Source of the DNA: Gemmatimonadales bacterium
Lineage (GTDB): Bacteria; Gemmatimonadota; Gemmatimonadetes; Longimicrobiales; Gaopeijiaceae
DNA length: 56,956 nucleotides
Assembly: GCA_007695195.1 (NCBI GenBank)
Contig: REEG01000067.1
Coordinates: 1-56,956, forward strand
Reading direction: 5' to 3'
Part shown: positions 36,479 to 44,756 of the stretch, one piece after another
Layout: every line of letters begins with the position of its first letter
Position numbering within the stretch: position 1 is the first letter of the stretch
Translations under genes and position numbers: made by a program
Notes under the pieces: generated by a model
What the model was told of the DNA's origin: nothing
Databases searched by the model: none
The model's input: only the letters and a program-made list of their open reading frames with translations

Positions 36479-39400
36479 TTACCAGCCCGGCGAGAGCTGG
36501 AAGCCCCAGTGGGCCCCCTTCTGGGGCCGCTGCCAGGGCCGGGCATAGTACGCCTCCATCACAAACATCCCCATGAGGTTGATCCGGGCACCCACCCCGG
36601 TGCTGGTCACCGGGATCCGCTCCAGCGAATCGGTGCTCCACTTGAGCGTGGGCTCGTTGGCGCCGTCCCAGGCCAGGCCTGCGTCGGCGAAGAAGACCAG
36701 CTCGGTAGGGAGGAAGGCGAAGTCGAAGACGCCGAGTTGCTCCGTTCCGATGAGGGGAATCCGGACTTCGGCGTTCATCACCCCGACCCGGTGGCCCTGA
36801 AGGCGGGTGAAGGTGGGGCAGGACCCCAGCTCGTCCGAGGCCTGACACTCGATACTCGGCTCGAAAGAGTAGGCCGAGTACCCACGCATGTAGGTCTCCC
36901 ACCCCAGGAAGTAGGGCCGAACGGCCTGGAATCCCAGCTGCTGGGGATCCCGGATCTCACTCTCCACATCGGAGCCGTAGCGTCCCCGGTGCATCCCACG
37001 GACGGCCAGGGTCAGGTTGCGATGGGGGTTGAAGTACCGACGGTAGTCCACATTCACGGACTGGAAGTTCACCGTGCCGTAGGTATTCCCCACCTCCAGC
37101 CGATACCGTCCGCCGCGGATGGGCGAGGTGAATCCGAAGAAGGAGTTGTCTCCTACCAGCGCCACCGAGGTCTGGAACAGGTTCTGGGCATCCGGAAGCC
37201 CTTCGGTAATGGTTTCCCGGCGGGGACGCTCCACCAGCTGCCCGAACTGGTTCAGGATGTACCGCTCCCGCTCCAGGTCGTAGCTGATTCTCGTGACTCC
37301 GCCGCTCAGGTCGAGGCGGCGTGTCTGGGAGAAGGGGTATGAAATGAGGCCCAGGGCCGACGTGTCGAAGATCCGCAGGCGCTCCAGCGTGTAGCTGAGT
37401 TCTCCCGTGGGCTCCCGTCCGTAATAGGCGTAGGGCAGGAGGTAGGGGATCCGACCTCCGGAGACCCCCCAGTTCCACCGCCGCTCACGGTTCTGATAGA
37501 CCATCTGGCCGCCCAGATCCTTCAGGGTTCCCTGAGCCTGCACCGCTACACCGAGATTCCGATTCCCCAGCATATCGGAGAAGAAGGCGGCGGCCGAACC
37601 TCCCACGAAGGTCCCGAAGGCATCGGTTCCCACCCCCACAGTGGGCTGGCCCACCCAGTCCAGACTCAGACCGGCGTCGTAGTCACGGGAGTCGGAGCTG
37701 GGCCAGCGTCCTTCCGAGGCGAGGCCGATGGAGTAGTCGTCCAACCCAGCCTGGATCCGCGAAGGGAAGCGGAATTCAGACGGAGGCACGAGCCTTCCCG
37801 TGGGATCCAGCGTCTCGGCCACGGTCTGGACTCCCTGAGCCTCCTGGGAGTCCATGGAGTAGATGTGGTACTGGAATTCGTCGAAGACCGAAAAGACCAC
37901 GGTCCCGGTCTGCTGCGCCACGCTCATGGCCGGCGCGTTTTCCGAAATGCCGCTGACGCCGGTGGCGATCCGGGTGACCCGCTGAATCTCCTCCGTGTCC
38001 AGCTCCAGGCGGTAGATGTCGCTGAATCCATCGGCGTCGGAGATGAAGTAGAGACCGCGTCCGTCCGGCGTGAACTGGGGGTTGACGTGCTTCACATTCC
38101 CGAACAGTTCAAGGGTCCGGACCTCGTTCGACGATACGTCCAGAAGGGAGATCTGCATCTCCGAAAAGGTCAGTCGCCGGAAATCCGTCTCGGGACCCCG
38201 GTCGGATACGAAGGCGATGGTGGATCCATCCGGGGAGAACACGGGCTGGTAGGCCGCGTGACGATCCCGGGTCAGCCGTTCCACGTCCCCGGACTCCACC
38301 TCCACCGTGAAGAGGTCGGTGACCCCCTGAGCCTGTCCCGAAAAGACGAGCCGGGATCCGTCCGGCGACCAGGAAGGCCCGCTTACCTCGCCGATCTCCG
38401 CATCCAACTCCAGGCGCTGGATCACGTCACCCCGCTCCGAGCCGGCGATGACGATCTGGTTCCGGCCGCCGGTGAAGACCACGAAGGCGATGCGGGATCC
38501 GTCCGGTGACCAGCCACCGGCCGAGTCGATGAACCGAAGGGCGTCCCAGTGGGGGTCGGTTGCGGCGCTGGAGAGTCGGCGGATCACCTCTCCGGTCCGG
38601 GCGTCGGCCAGGAACAGATCGAAGGAGAAGAGGTCCTTTTCCGACATGAAGACGAGTCGGGAGCCATCGGGGCTCACCGACGGCGCCACATTCTGCCGTC
38701 CCGCTCCCGTTTCCGGCGAGAGGAGGAGGGTGCCCACCTCCGCAGGTGCGGTGCGACCCTCCATGAGGGGGCCGTAGTGGCTCTCTACCGCTTCCCGCCA
38801 GCGGACCGAAAGGGTATCCGCCGACACGCCCAGAACCTGCTCGAAGGCAGGCTCCAGACCAATCCGGAGGGCGGTCCGATAGATTCGGGCGATGGACTCA
38901 TCGCCGTAGGTACCCCCCAGATAGGTCACGAACGCCTGCCCGAACCGGTAGGGGAAATAACGTCGCTCACGGGTCAGCTGCCGGAGGGTCGGGAAGTCGT
39001 CCCGGAGGATGGCGTCGCGCAGCCACATCCCGGTGTGCGAATCGTCCTGGCCCTTGGAGAGGTACTCGGCCATCCCCTCGATCCACCACAGAGGCATGCG
39101 CATGAGGCCCTGCATGCCTCCTCCTCGCCTGGACTGGGCGATGTCGTACTGGAAGGCGTGCACCAGTTCGTGCCCGAGAACGTGATCGGTTGAGGCGTGG
39201 GAGCCGGCCAGCGGCATGATGATGCGGTTCTTCAGGGACTCGGCTACACCGCCGACCCCCTCACCAATCATGCCGCCGATGACATTGGTCTGCTGGAAGT
39301 CCGGGGCATCGGCGTAGAAGATGAGCGGCTTCCGCTCGGAGAATTCGTGCTGGAAGAGGCGGGCGTGGCGTTCATACCACCGCTCGGCCATCCGCACCAC

Positions 39401-39616
39401 ATCTTCGATGACCCCTTCCTTTTCCGGGTAGAAGTGGATGTCGAAATGGGGCGTCTCGATTACCCGGAATTCGAATTCATCGTACTGGACTTTGTTGCGA
39501 CCGAAGTACTGGGCCTCCACGGCCATGGGAACCGTGAGGGCCGCGAACATGAAGATCGCGAGTCCAGCGGTCAGTGCCGGCGAGGCGGATCTCCTTCCGC
39601 TGCGCATAAAAGGCAT
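36479..39616 (-). CDS. secreted gluzincin-type protease, beta-propeller and outer-membrane barrel fusion
   Basis: A 1045-residue protein with a signal peptide (about 1-35). A peptidase MA-like domain has zinc motif H149-E-L-V-H153 and downstream acidic residues E180 and E184 in WIEGMAEY. Next come about six TolB/PD40-type propeller repeats (SPDGSRLVF, SPDGSTIAFVSD; about 270-640). The C-terminal 350 residues are rich in alternating aromatic and polar strands and end in GFQLSPGW, like a BamA/surface-antigen barrel. A GAGG precedes the ATG at 39616; an ATG at 39814 would add a non-signal-like tail. It is probably an outer-membrane protein with a periplasmic or surface protease. Confidence 0.85.
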   Translation of the reverse strand: MPFMRSGRRSASPALTAGLAIFMFAALTVPMAVEAQYFGRNKVQYDEFEFRVIETPHFDIHFYPEKEGVIEDVVRMAERWYERHARLFQHEFSERKPLIFYADAPDFQQTNVIGGMIGEGVGGVAESLKNRIIMPLAGSHASTDHVLGHELVHAFQYDIAQSRRGGGMQGLMRMPLWWIEGMAEYLSKGQDDSHTGMWLRDAILRDDFPTLRQLTRERRYFPYRFGQAFVTYLGGTYGDESIARIYRTALRIGLEPAFEQVLGVSADTLSVRWREAVESHYGPLMEGRTAPAEVGTLLLSPETGAGRQNVAPSVSPDGSRLVFMSEKDLFSFDLFLADARTGEVIRRLSSAATDPHWDALRFIDSAGGWSPDGSRIAFVVFTGGRNQIVIAGSERGDVIQRLELDAEIGEVSGPSWSPDGSRLVFSGQAQGVTDLFTVEVESGDVERLTRDRHAAYQPVFSPDGSTIAFVSDRGPETDFRRLTFSEMQISLLDVSSNEVRTLELFGNVKHVNPQFTPDGRGLYFISDADGFSDIYRLELDTEEIQRVTRIATGVSGISENAPAMSVAQQTGTVVFSVFDEFQYHIYSMDSQEAQGVQTVAETLDPTGRLVPPSEFRFPSRIQAGLDDYSIGLASEGRWPSSDSRDYDAGLSLDWVGQPTVGVGTDAFGTFVGGSAAAFFSDMLGNRNLGVAVQAQGTLKDLGGQMVYQNRERRWNWGVSGGRIPYLLPYAYYGREPTGELSYTLERLRIFDTSALGLISYPFSQTRRLDLSGGVTRISYDLERERYILNQFGQLVERPRRETITEGLPDAQNLFQTSVALVGDNSFFGFTSPIRGGRYRLEVGNTYGTVNFQSVNVDYRRYFNPHRNLTLAVRGMHRGRYGSDVESEIRDPQQLGFQAVRPYFLGWETYMRGYSAYSFEPSIECQASDELGSCPTFTRLQGHRVGVMNAEVRIPLIGTEQLGVFDFAFLPTELVFFADAGLAWDGANEPTLKWSTDSLERIPVTSTGVGARINLMGMFVMEAYYARPWQRPQKGAHWGFQLSPGW

Positions 39617-39842
39617 GGTTGGGCCTCGAAGAATGGGAGAATCTTTTGGCTCGCCGTAATCGCACATCCGTATCCGGAGTCGAAGCAGGGCATTGGCGTT
39701 GTTTTCGGTACACGGATCGGTCGGTTCGGGTCCTTTGCGGTTCCCGGCGCCGATTCCCCGGAAAACCTGCGGCGTTGCGCACCCCATCCGCTTACGCGAA
39801 AATGGAGGCCCCAACTCCGTTCAAGCTCCGGATCCAAGCCCC

Positions 39843-41036
39843 ATGTCCGATTCGCTCCCCGATCTCCTTCCGGTAGACACCGTTGCGGCGATCGAACGGG
39901 ACTTGCCATGGATCCCGGCCACCCAGGCCGAAACTCCATTCGCAGTGGTGGATCCGGGCCGTGCCGCCGCCAATGCCCAGAATACGGCAGATGGACTTGC
40001 GGCGCACGGGCTCGCATGGCGGCCCCATGTGAAAACCCACAAGAGCCGGGCCATGACCAGAATCCAACTGGCTGCCGGCGCCCAGGGGCTCACTGTAGCC
40101 ACACTCCGCGAAGCGGAAGTCATGGCCGACCTCTCCCATGACCTTCTCCTGGCCCACCCGCCGGTACCGGGTCGTGTCGATCCGCGTCGTTTCGCCGCCC
40201 TCCTCGCCGGCGGGAACATCACGGTGGCGGTGGACTCCACCCTTGCCGTGAACACCCTCCGGGCCGCGGCACGGGAGGCCGGCGTGGTGGTGCAGGGGGC
40301 GGTGGAGGTGGATGTGGGGATGGGACGGGCAGGCGTACCGGATCCGGAAGCGGCCGTCCGCCTGGCTCGCGAGTTGGCCCAGGGAGACGGAACGTCGTTT
40401 CGCGGGATCCTCTTCTATCCTGGACATATCCGCGGCGGAGGCGAGCCGGCTGCGGCGGTCTCCGCGGTCTCGGACCGTGTTGACGGGTTCATCGAGGCGC
40501 TCACCGCCGCCGGGCTTCCGCCCCGTATGGTCAGCGGCGGATCCACGCCCACCCTTCCATTCAGTCACCTGGTCACCGGCTGCACCGAGGTGCGGGCCGG
40601 CACCTGTATCTTCCACGACCGGGACTCCGTATCCCTTGGGGTGGGCCGGGACGAGGACCTGGCCTACCACATCGTCTCCACGGTGGTGAGCGATGCGGTG
40701 CCGGGTCAGGTGGTGGTGGATGCAGGATCCAAGGCGTTGGCCAAGGAAGGCTTCCGGGGCGGGGCTCCGGGCTTCGGGCGCCTCCTGGATCGTCCGGAGG
40801 TCCTTGTGGATCGACTTTCCGAGGAACACGGGATCCTGGACCTTTCCGCGACCGATTGGAGGCCACGGGTCGGCGAGCAGGTCCGTATTGTCCCGAACCA
40901 CGTCTGCGTATCCGTGAATCTGCAGGATCGGCTCCTCGTCCCCGACGGTGCCGACGGCTTCCGGATCATGGCACTGGAGGCCCGTGGTCGTCTCCCCTTG
41001 GCCGTCCGCCCCGCCGGTTCGGCATCCTCACCCTGA
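39843..41036 (+). CDS. D-threonine aldolase / alanine racemase N-domain family PLP enzyme
   Basis: A 397-residue fold-type III PLP enzyme. K64 in RPHVKTHKS is the Schiff-base lysine. The C-terminal half has NHVCVSVNL, whose His and Cys are the metal ligands of D-threonine aldolase and D-serine dehydratase (DSD1) enzymes. It cleaves or dehydrates beta-hydroxy-D-amino acids; I cannot choose between aldolase and dehydratase. The ridA gene follows after 111 bp. Confidence 0.85.
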   Translation: MSDSLPDLLPVDTVAAIERDLPWIPATQAETPFAVVDPGRAAANAQNTADGLAAHGLAWRPHVKTHKSRAMTRIQLAAGAQGLTVATLREAEVMADLSHDLLLAHPPVPGRVDPRRFAALLAGGNITVAVDSTLAVNTLRAAAREAGVVVQGAVEVDVGMGRAGVPDPEAAVRLARELAQGDGTSFRGILFYPGHIRGGGEPAAAVSAVSDRVDGFIEALTAAGLPPRMVSGGSTPTLPFSHLVTGCTEVRAGTCIFHDRDSVSLGVGRDEDLAYHIVSTVVSDAVPGQVVVDAGSKALAKEGFRGGAPGFGRLLDRPEVLVDRLSEEHGILDLSATDWRPRVGEQVRIVPNHVCVSVNLQDRLLVPDGADGFRIMALEARGRLPLAVRPAGSASSP

Positions 41037-41147
41037 ACCCCTCTCCCGCGGCGGCTCTTCCCCTCGGGCACGCGGACCCGGAGGGCACGCGGAAAGAGCC
41101 ACCGGCAAGTCCAAACGACAACTGCAAGTCCAACCGAAAAGGAACTC

Positions 41148-41540
41148 ATGAGCGAACTTCGGATCATCAACACCCCCAAGGCTCCCGCCGCCATCGGACC
41201 ATATTCGCAGGCGGTGGTGTCGGATGGATGGATCTACGTGTCAGGCCAGATCCCTCTGGACCCGGAAACAGGTGAACAGGAGACGGGTTCCGTAGCGGCA
41301 CAGACCCACCGGGTCTTCAAGAATCTGCAGGCCGTCCTGGAAGAGGCGGGTGGATCCCTGGAAAGTGTGGTCCGGACCACGGTCTTCCTGGCGGACATGG
41401 ATCGTTTTGGGGAGATGAACGAGGTGTATGCATCCTACTTCGGCTCCCACCGCCCCGCTCGTGCCGCTGTGCAGGCGGCTCGACTCCCCCGGGACGTGCA
41501 GGTGGAGATCGACGCCGTGGCTCGGGTCACCACCCCCTGA
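41148..41540 (+). CDS. ridA: RidA family enamine/imine deaminase
   Basis: A 130-residue RidA/YjgF protein that hydrolyses reactive enamines and imines released by PLP enzymes. Family segments are intact (NTPKAPAAIGPYSQAV, RPARAAVQAARLPRDV), including the conserved Arg and the C-terminal Glu (VEIDAVA). AAGGAA precedes the ATG. Its place after a PLP enzyme that can release 2-aminoacrylate-like intermediates fits a detoxifying role. Confidence 0.93.
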   Translation: MSELRIINTPKAPAAIGPYSQAVVSDGWIYVSGQIPLDPETGEQETGSVAAQTHRVFKNLQAVLEEAGGSLESVVRTTVFLADMDRFGEMNEVYASYFGSHRPARAAVQAARLPRDVQVEIDAVARVTTP

Positions 41541-41564
41541 CCTCCAGACGGGAACGCGCCCCTC

Positions 41565-41948
41565 ATGATCCGCACCGCCGTGCTCCGGGTTGTCGCCCTG
41601 GTGGTCGTCCTGTCCCTCCTGGGGTGCGGCTCCCTCCTGGGTCGTGGGGACTGGGATCCCTTCCGTTCCGCCGACGAACGACAACTGCTGGTGGTGGTGA
41701 ACAACCAACACGACCGGGACGTGAATGTCACCATCACGGGACCCGGTCAGCGATCCCGGCTGGGGTTCGTGCCGAGCCGATCCTTCGAGACGTACCGGGT
41801 CACCTGGTCTCGCTACCAGGAGGCCCGGTTCGTCATCGAACCCACCGGTGGACGCCGTCATACCACGGGAGGGCTGAGCGTGGGCCCGGGGGACCGGATC
41901 GAGTTGGTGGTGGTGAATCCGGTTCAGCGCTCGTTCGTTCGTCGCTGA
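41565..41948 (+). CDS. hypothetical lipoprotein
   Basis: A 127-residue protein with a lipoprotein signal ending LSLLGC at about residue 21. The mature part is small and beta-rich with many Val and Arg residues. I recognise no family. It lies 24 bp after ridA on the same strand. Confidence 0.7.
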   Translation: MIRTAVLRVVALVVVLSLLGCGSLLGRGDWDPFRSADERQLLVVVNNQHDRDVNVTITGPGQRSRLGFVPSRSFETYRVTWSRYQEARFVIEPTGGRRHTTGGLSVGPGDRIELVVVNPVQRSFVRR

Positions 41949-42023
41949 GGCCACCACAAGGACCCGGGCGCGCCGCGGTGCGGTCGCGGTGGCTCCGGGG
42001 GCGGCGATTCCGGTCCATCCCAT

Positions 42024-43271
42024 TCACCTGCGGCCCCCCGCACGGTCGTCGGATCGCCTGGGAAGGAAGGGGACGGAGTCACCGGGAGCCAGGAGCCAGT
42101 CCTCGAACCACTGAATCCGCGTCACGGTCTGGGTTCCCCTGTGGTTCGCCCGAACCTCGCTCTCCATGGGAAGAAGGGGGGGCACCTTTCCGTCAGGCGC
42201 CTGGGGCGGGAACACCGCCCGGCCCCCGGCCGCTTCGCTGGGGTCCGGTGTCCGGATGCGCCAGCGAGCCTCCTGGATCAGGGTATCCGGCCCGATCCGG
42301 AGAAGACCGTCCAGGTGGGGATCGCCGTTATCCCGGGCACAGAAACGGATCCACCATCCACTCCCTGTATCGTCCTGGAGTTGGAAGTAGTGGCGTTCGC
42401 CGAAGAGGGCGGTACCGAAGTGGGGAGCCATGTCCGCCTCCAGCGGCGGGTAGGACCACGAGGCATAGGAGCCGGATCGATCCGTTCGCCGGACGGGGAA
42501 GGCATATCCACTCCGCTGGATCCGGCGATCCCATCCGAGGCGCAGGATGGGGGCCGACCCCCGCTGACCCGCCTCCATATGTCCGACTTCGGGGAGAGGA
42601 GTCGCCCCATCGGTGAGGGGGAGAGTGTCGACCCGAGCCAGCATGTAGGCGGCCACCCCCAATGTGTCCATGCCTCCGGGATGGCGGGCCCTCGCTTCTT
42701 CCCACAGGCGCCGGGCGACACCCTCCGGGTCGTCTCCCCGGCACTCGGCGGGGATCGCTTCCACCCGAAAGCCCTCGAGGGCAATGGGGGCAGGGGCAAG
42801 GACGAAGTCGAGGTATTCGTCGGTGGACCGAAGGAGTTGCTCCACCGGCGCATACCCCATTCGTTCAACCCTGACCAGGAGTCGGCCCTCGTCCAGAAGC
42901 CCCATCAGGTACGTGGGCAGTGAGACGCGGAAGTATCCGTCCTCGTCGGTGGGAACGGATCGGTAGATTCGATCGTCCCCCACGATTCGGACGGCGGCGC
43001 CAGCGATGGGCCGTCCGCCCGACTCACGAACCCGGCCCTCCACTATGCTTGTCCGTGATGGGAGGGGAGGGAGAACCGGCGGAGCCGCCGCACCGCGGTG
43101 CGTCCCGACCGGAAAGTAGGGGGGGGCGACCGGAACAGGGCCGAAGTGGACAGGCAGAAGGATTGACGCTTGACCGGTAATCCACGCAGCCGTCCCGCCC
43201 GTGGACGCACCGACCCCCGCCACGGCCAGAAGCGTGGAGAGAATGACCAGGGCAGGGCGAAGGGCGGGCAT
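42024..43271 (-). CDS. secreted protein with carboxypeptidase regulatory-like domain
   Basis: A 415-residue protein with a signal peptide (ALVILSTLLAVAGVGA) and a carboxypeptidase regulatory-like Ig fold at about 75-155 (VEGRVRESGGRPIAGAAVRI, DEDGYFRVSLP). The remaining 260 residues are not recognised. Such secreted proteins are frequent in Gemmatimonadota and Bacteroidota. It is convergent with the lipoprotein gene. Confidence 0.8.
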   Translation of the reverse strand: MPALRPALVILSTLLAVAGVGASTGGTAAWITGQASILLPVHFGPVPVAPPYFPVGTHRGAAAPPVLPPLPSRTSIVEGRVRESGGRPIAGAAVRIVGDDRIYRSVPTDEDGYFRVSLPTYLMGLLDEGRLLVRVERMGYAPVEQLLRSTDEYLDFVLAPAPIALEGFRVEAIPAECRGDDPEGVARRLWEEARARHPGGMDTLGVAAYMLARVDTLPLTDGATPLPEVGHMEAGQRGSAPILRLGWDRRIQRSGYAFPVRRTDRSGSYASWSYPPLEADMAPHFGTALFGERHYFQLQDDTGSGWWIRFCARDNGDPHLDGLLRIGPDTLIQEARWRIRTPDPSEAAGGRAVFPPQAPDGKVPPLLPMESEVRANHRGTQTVTRIQWFEDWLLAPGDSVPFLPRRSDDRAGGRR

Positions 43272-43536
43272 GGCTTTGATTCGGACCGGTTGCAGGAAGC
43301 TCTGGGCACGGGCCCGGGGGCTCCGAATTCGGCCGTGCCGGATCCCGTCAGGTGGGGCCGTGACGAACCGTGCGACCCTCTCGTACTACTCCCCCTCCCA
43401 CCCAGGTTCCCGGGATGGACCGGTGAGGGAACTGCATCGGGGCACGAACTGACTGGCGGCCAGGGGCCCGTGGGCCCGCCCTTCCCGCAGGGGCAGGGGA
43501 AGGGGAGGGGCGCGCAGGGCGAAAGACTCTGGGGTG

Positions 43537-43568
43537 GGACATTATGTCGCAGTTGCGGCGGTTATGGC
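43537..43568. promoter_or_regulatory. candidate sigma-54 activator site upstream of USP gene
   Basis: This stretch begins GGACATTATGTCGC and ends TATGGC, and contains the perfect palindrome GACATTATGTC at 43538-43548. The first 14 bases match 11 of 14 at 46609-46622 upstream of the CBS gene, and TATGGC ends both. It lies about 66 bp upstream of the -24 box. Confidence 0.45.
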
Positions 43569-43633
43569 ACTCCAACGTGCGGTGGGTCGGGGTGAAGATT
43601 CAGCCGCTGCGCCAATCGTTGAGGTGGCGCCAC

Positions 43634-43649
43634 TGGCACGAGTGCTGCT
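43634..43649 (+). promoter_or_regulatory. sigma-54 promoter of the universal stress protein gene
   Basis: TGGCACG, four bases, then CTGCT. The -24 box is a perfect consensus, the spacing is exact and the -12 box has one mismatch (C for the first T). The expected start of transcription is near 43660, 75 bp before the ATG. Confidence 0.7.
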
Positions 43650-43734
43650 GCTTGGGCCATAGTGGAGTGCACGAAAGGGCGGAACTGTACCGAGCCGCCC
43701 GCCCACCCCCAAACCGAGCGGAGGAATCCATTCC

Positions 43735-44670
43735 ATGAAGAAGATCCTGATCCCACTGGACGGCTCCGAATTGGCCGAGAAGGCGCTTCCTCCGGCACTG
43801 CGCCTGGCGCAGCGCACGGGGGCCGGCGTGCTCCTCTCGTCCATCGTATCGGATCTGCCACCGGTCCCGCTCGCCGCGGGCGACGGGGAGTTGGTTGCGG
43901 GATGGTTCGACGAAGAGGAGGAGCGAGCTCGGACATACCTGGAAACGGTCAAGGGCAAGATCAAGGAGAGCCACCCCGGCGTGGCGGTGGAACTCCACGT
44001 CCAATTGGGTCCGGTGGGGCGAACCCTTCTGGCCCAGGGAACAGACGCCAACGTGGATCTCATCACTCTCACCACCCACGGCCGGGGAGCCTGGCAGCGG
44101 GCCTGGCTCGGCAGTGTCGCCGACGAGGTGATTCGCAAGGCGGAGCGGCCGGTGCTGCTCCTTCGGGACGGTCCCAAGAGTCACGACCTCTTTGGCGATG
44201 CATCGTCGCCCCGCCATGTCTTCGTTCCCCTGGATGGGTCGGCTGCCGGTGAGCAGGTCCTCAAGCCCCTGGCGGCCATGCTGCCCGAGTCAGGAGCCCG
44301 GGTCACCCTGGCTTCCATCCTCCTCCGACCCTTCCCCCTGGCCAGTACCTATCTTCCCCATTCCGTGGAGGAGGGGACGCTCCTTCAGGAGAGGGAGAAG
44401 CGCACGGAGAGCTATCTCCATGATGTGGCGGCTCGCTGGAATCCCCCGGGAGTGAAGGTCTCGACGACGGTGGTGGCGTCGGACGATGTGGCATCGGCGC
44501 TTCTGGGCCGCACCCGCGAAGGGGACGTGGACCTCCTGGCCCTGAGTACCCGCGGACGGGGAGGGGTGAGTCGACTGCTTCTGGGCAGCGTCGCCGACAA
44601 GTTGATCCGTGGAACCGATCTACCTGTCCTGGCCGTGCGACGCCCGGTGGGAGGCGCGGACGAAGGCTGA
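43735..44670 (+). CDS. tandem-domain universal stress protein
   Basis: A 311-residue cytoplasmic protein of two UspA domains (about 1-145 and 158-305). Both have the ATP-binding loop with the terminal Gly-Ser: THGRGAWQRAWLGS in the first and STRGRGGVSRLLLGS in the second. Such proteins act in energy limitation, hypoxia or stress. The strong sigma-54-type promoter and possible activator site upstream, with the sigma-54 activator gene 3.4 kb away, suggest direct control by that regulator. It converges with the PAS-GAF kinase. Confidence 0.92.
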   Translation: MKKILIPLDGSELAEKALPPALRLAQRTGAGVLLSSIVSDLPPVPLAAGDGELVAGWFDEEEERARTYLETVKGKIKESHPGVAVELHVQLGPVGRTLLAQGTDANVDLITLTTHGRGAWQRAWLGSVADEVIRKAERPVLLLRDGPKSHDLFGDASSPRHVFVPLDGSAAGEQVLKPLAAMLPESGARVTLASILLRPFPLASTYLPHSVEEGTLLQEREKRTESYLHDVAARWNPPGVKVSTTVVASDDVASALLGRTREGDVDLLALSTRGRGGVSRLLLGSVADKLIRGTDLPVLAVRRPVGGADEG

Positions 44671-44756
44671 GCACCTGGAGACCTGGGGGAAGGCCTGGAT
44701 AAGGCCCGAACCCATGATCCCGGAGGTGAGGGACGTAGGGGGCTACCGGGTCGGGT

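Larger units (their letters stand above)
43272..43734. other. 463-bp regulatory intergenic region upstream of the USP gene
   Basis: No coding frame is convincing. The part nearest the USP gene holds a candidate activator site (43537-43568), a sigma-54-type promoter (43634-43649) and a strong GGAGGA ribosome-binding site about 10 bp before the ATG. Confidence 0.6.

Noticed and set aside
44692-44746. Short inverted repeats between the USP gene and the PAS-GAF kinase
   Set aside because: Stems of only 4-5 bp and no T-run; too weak to call a terminator.
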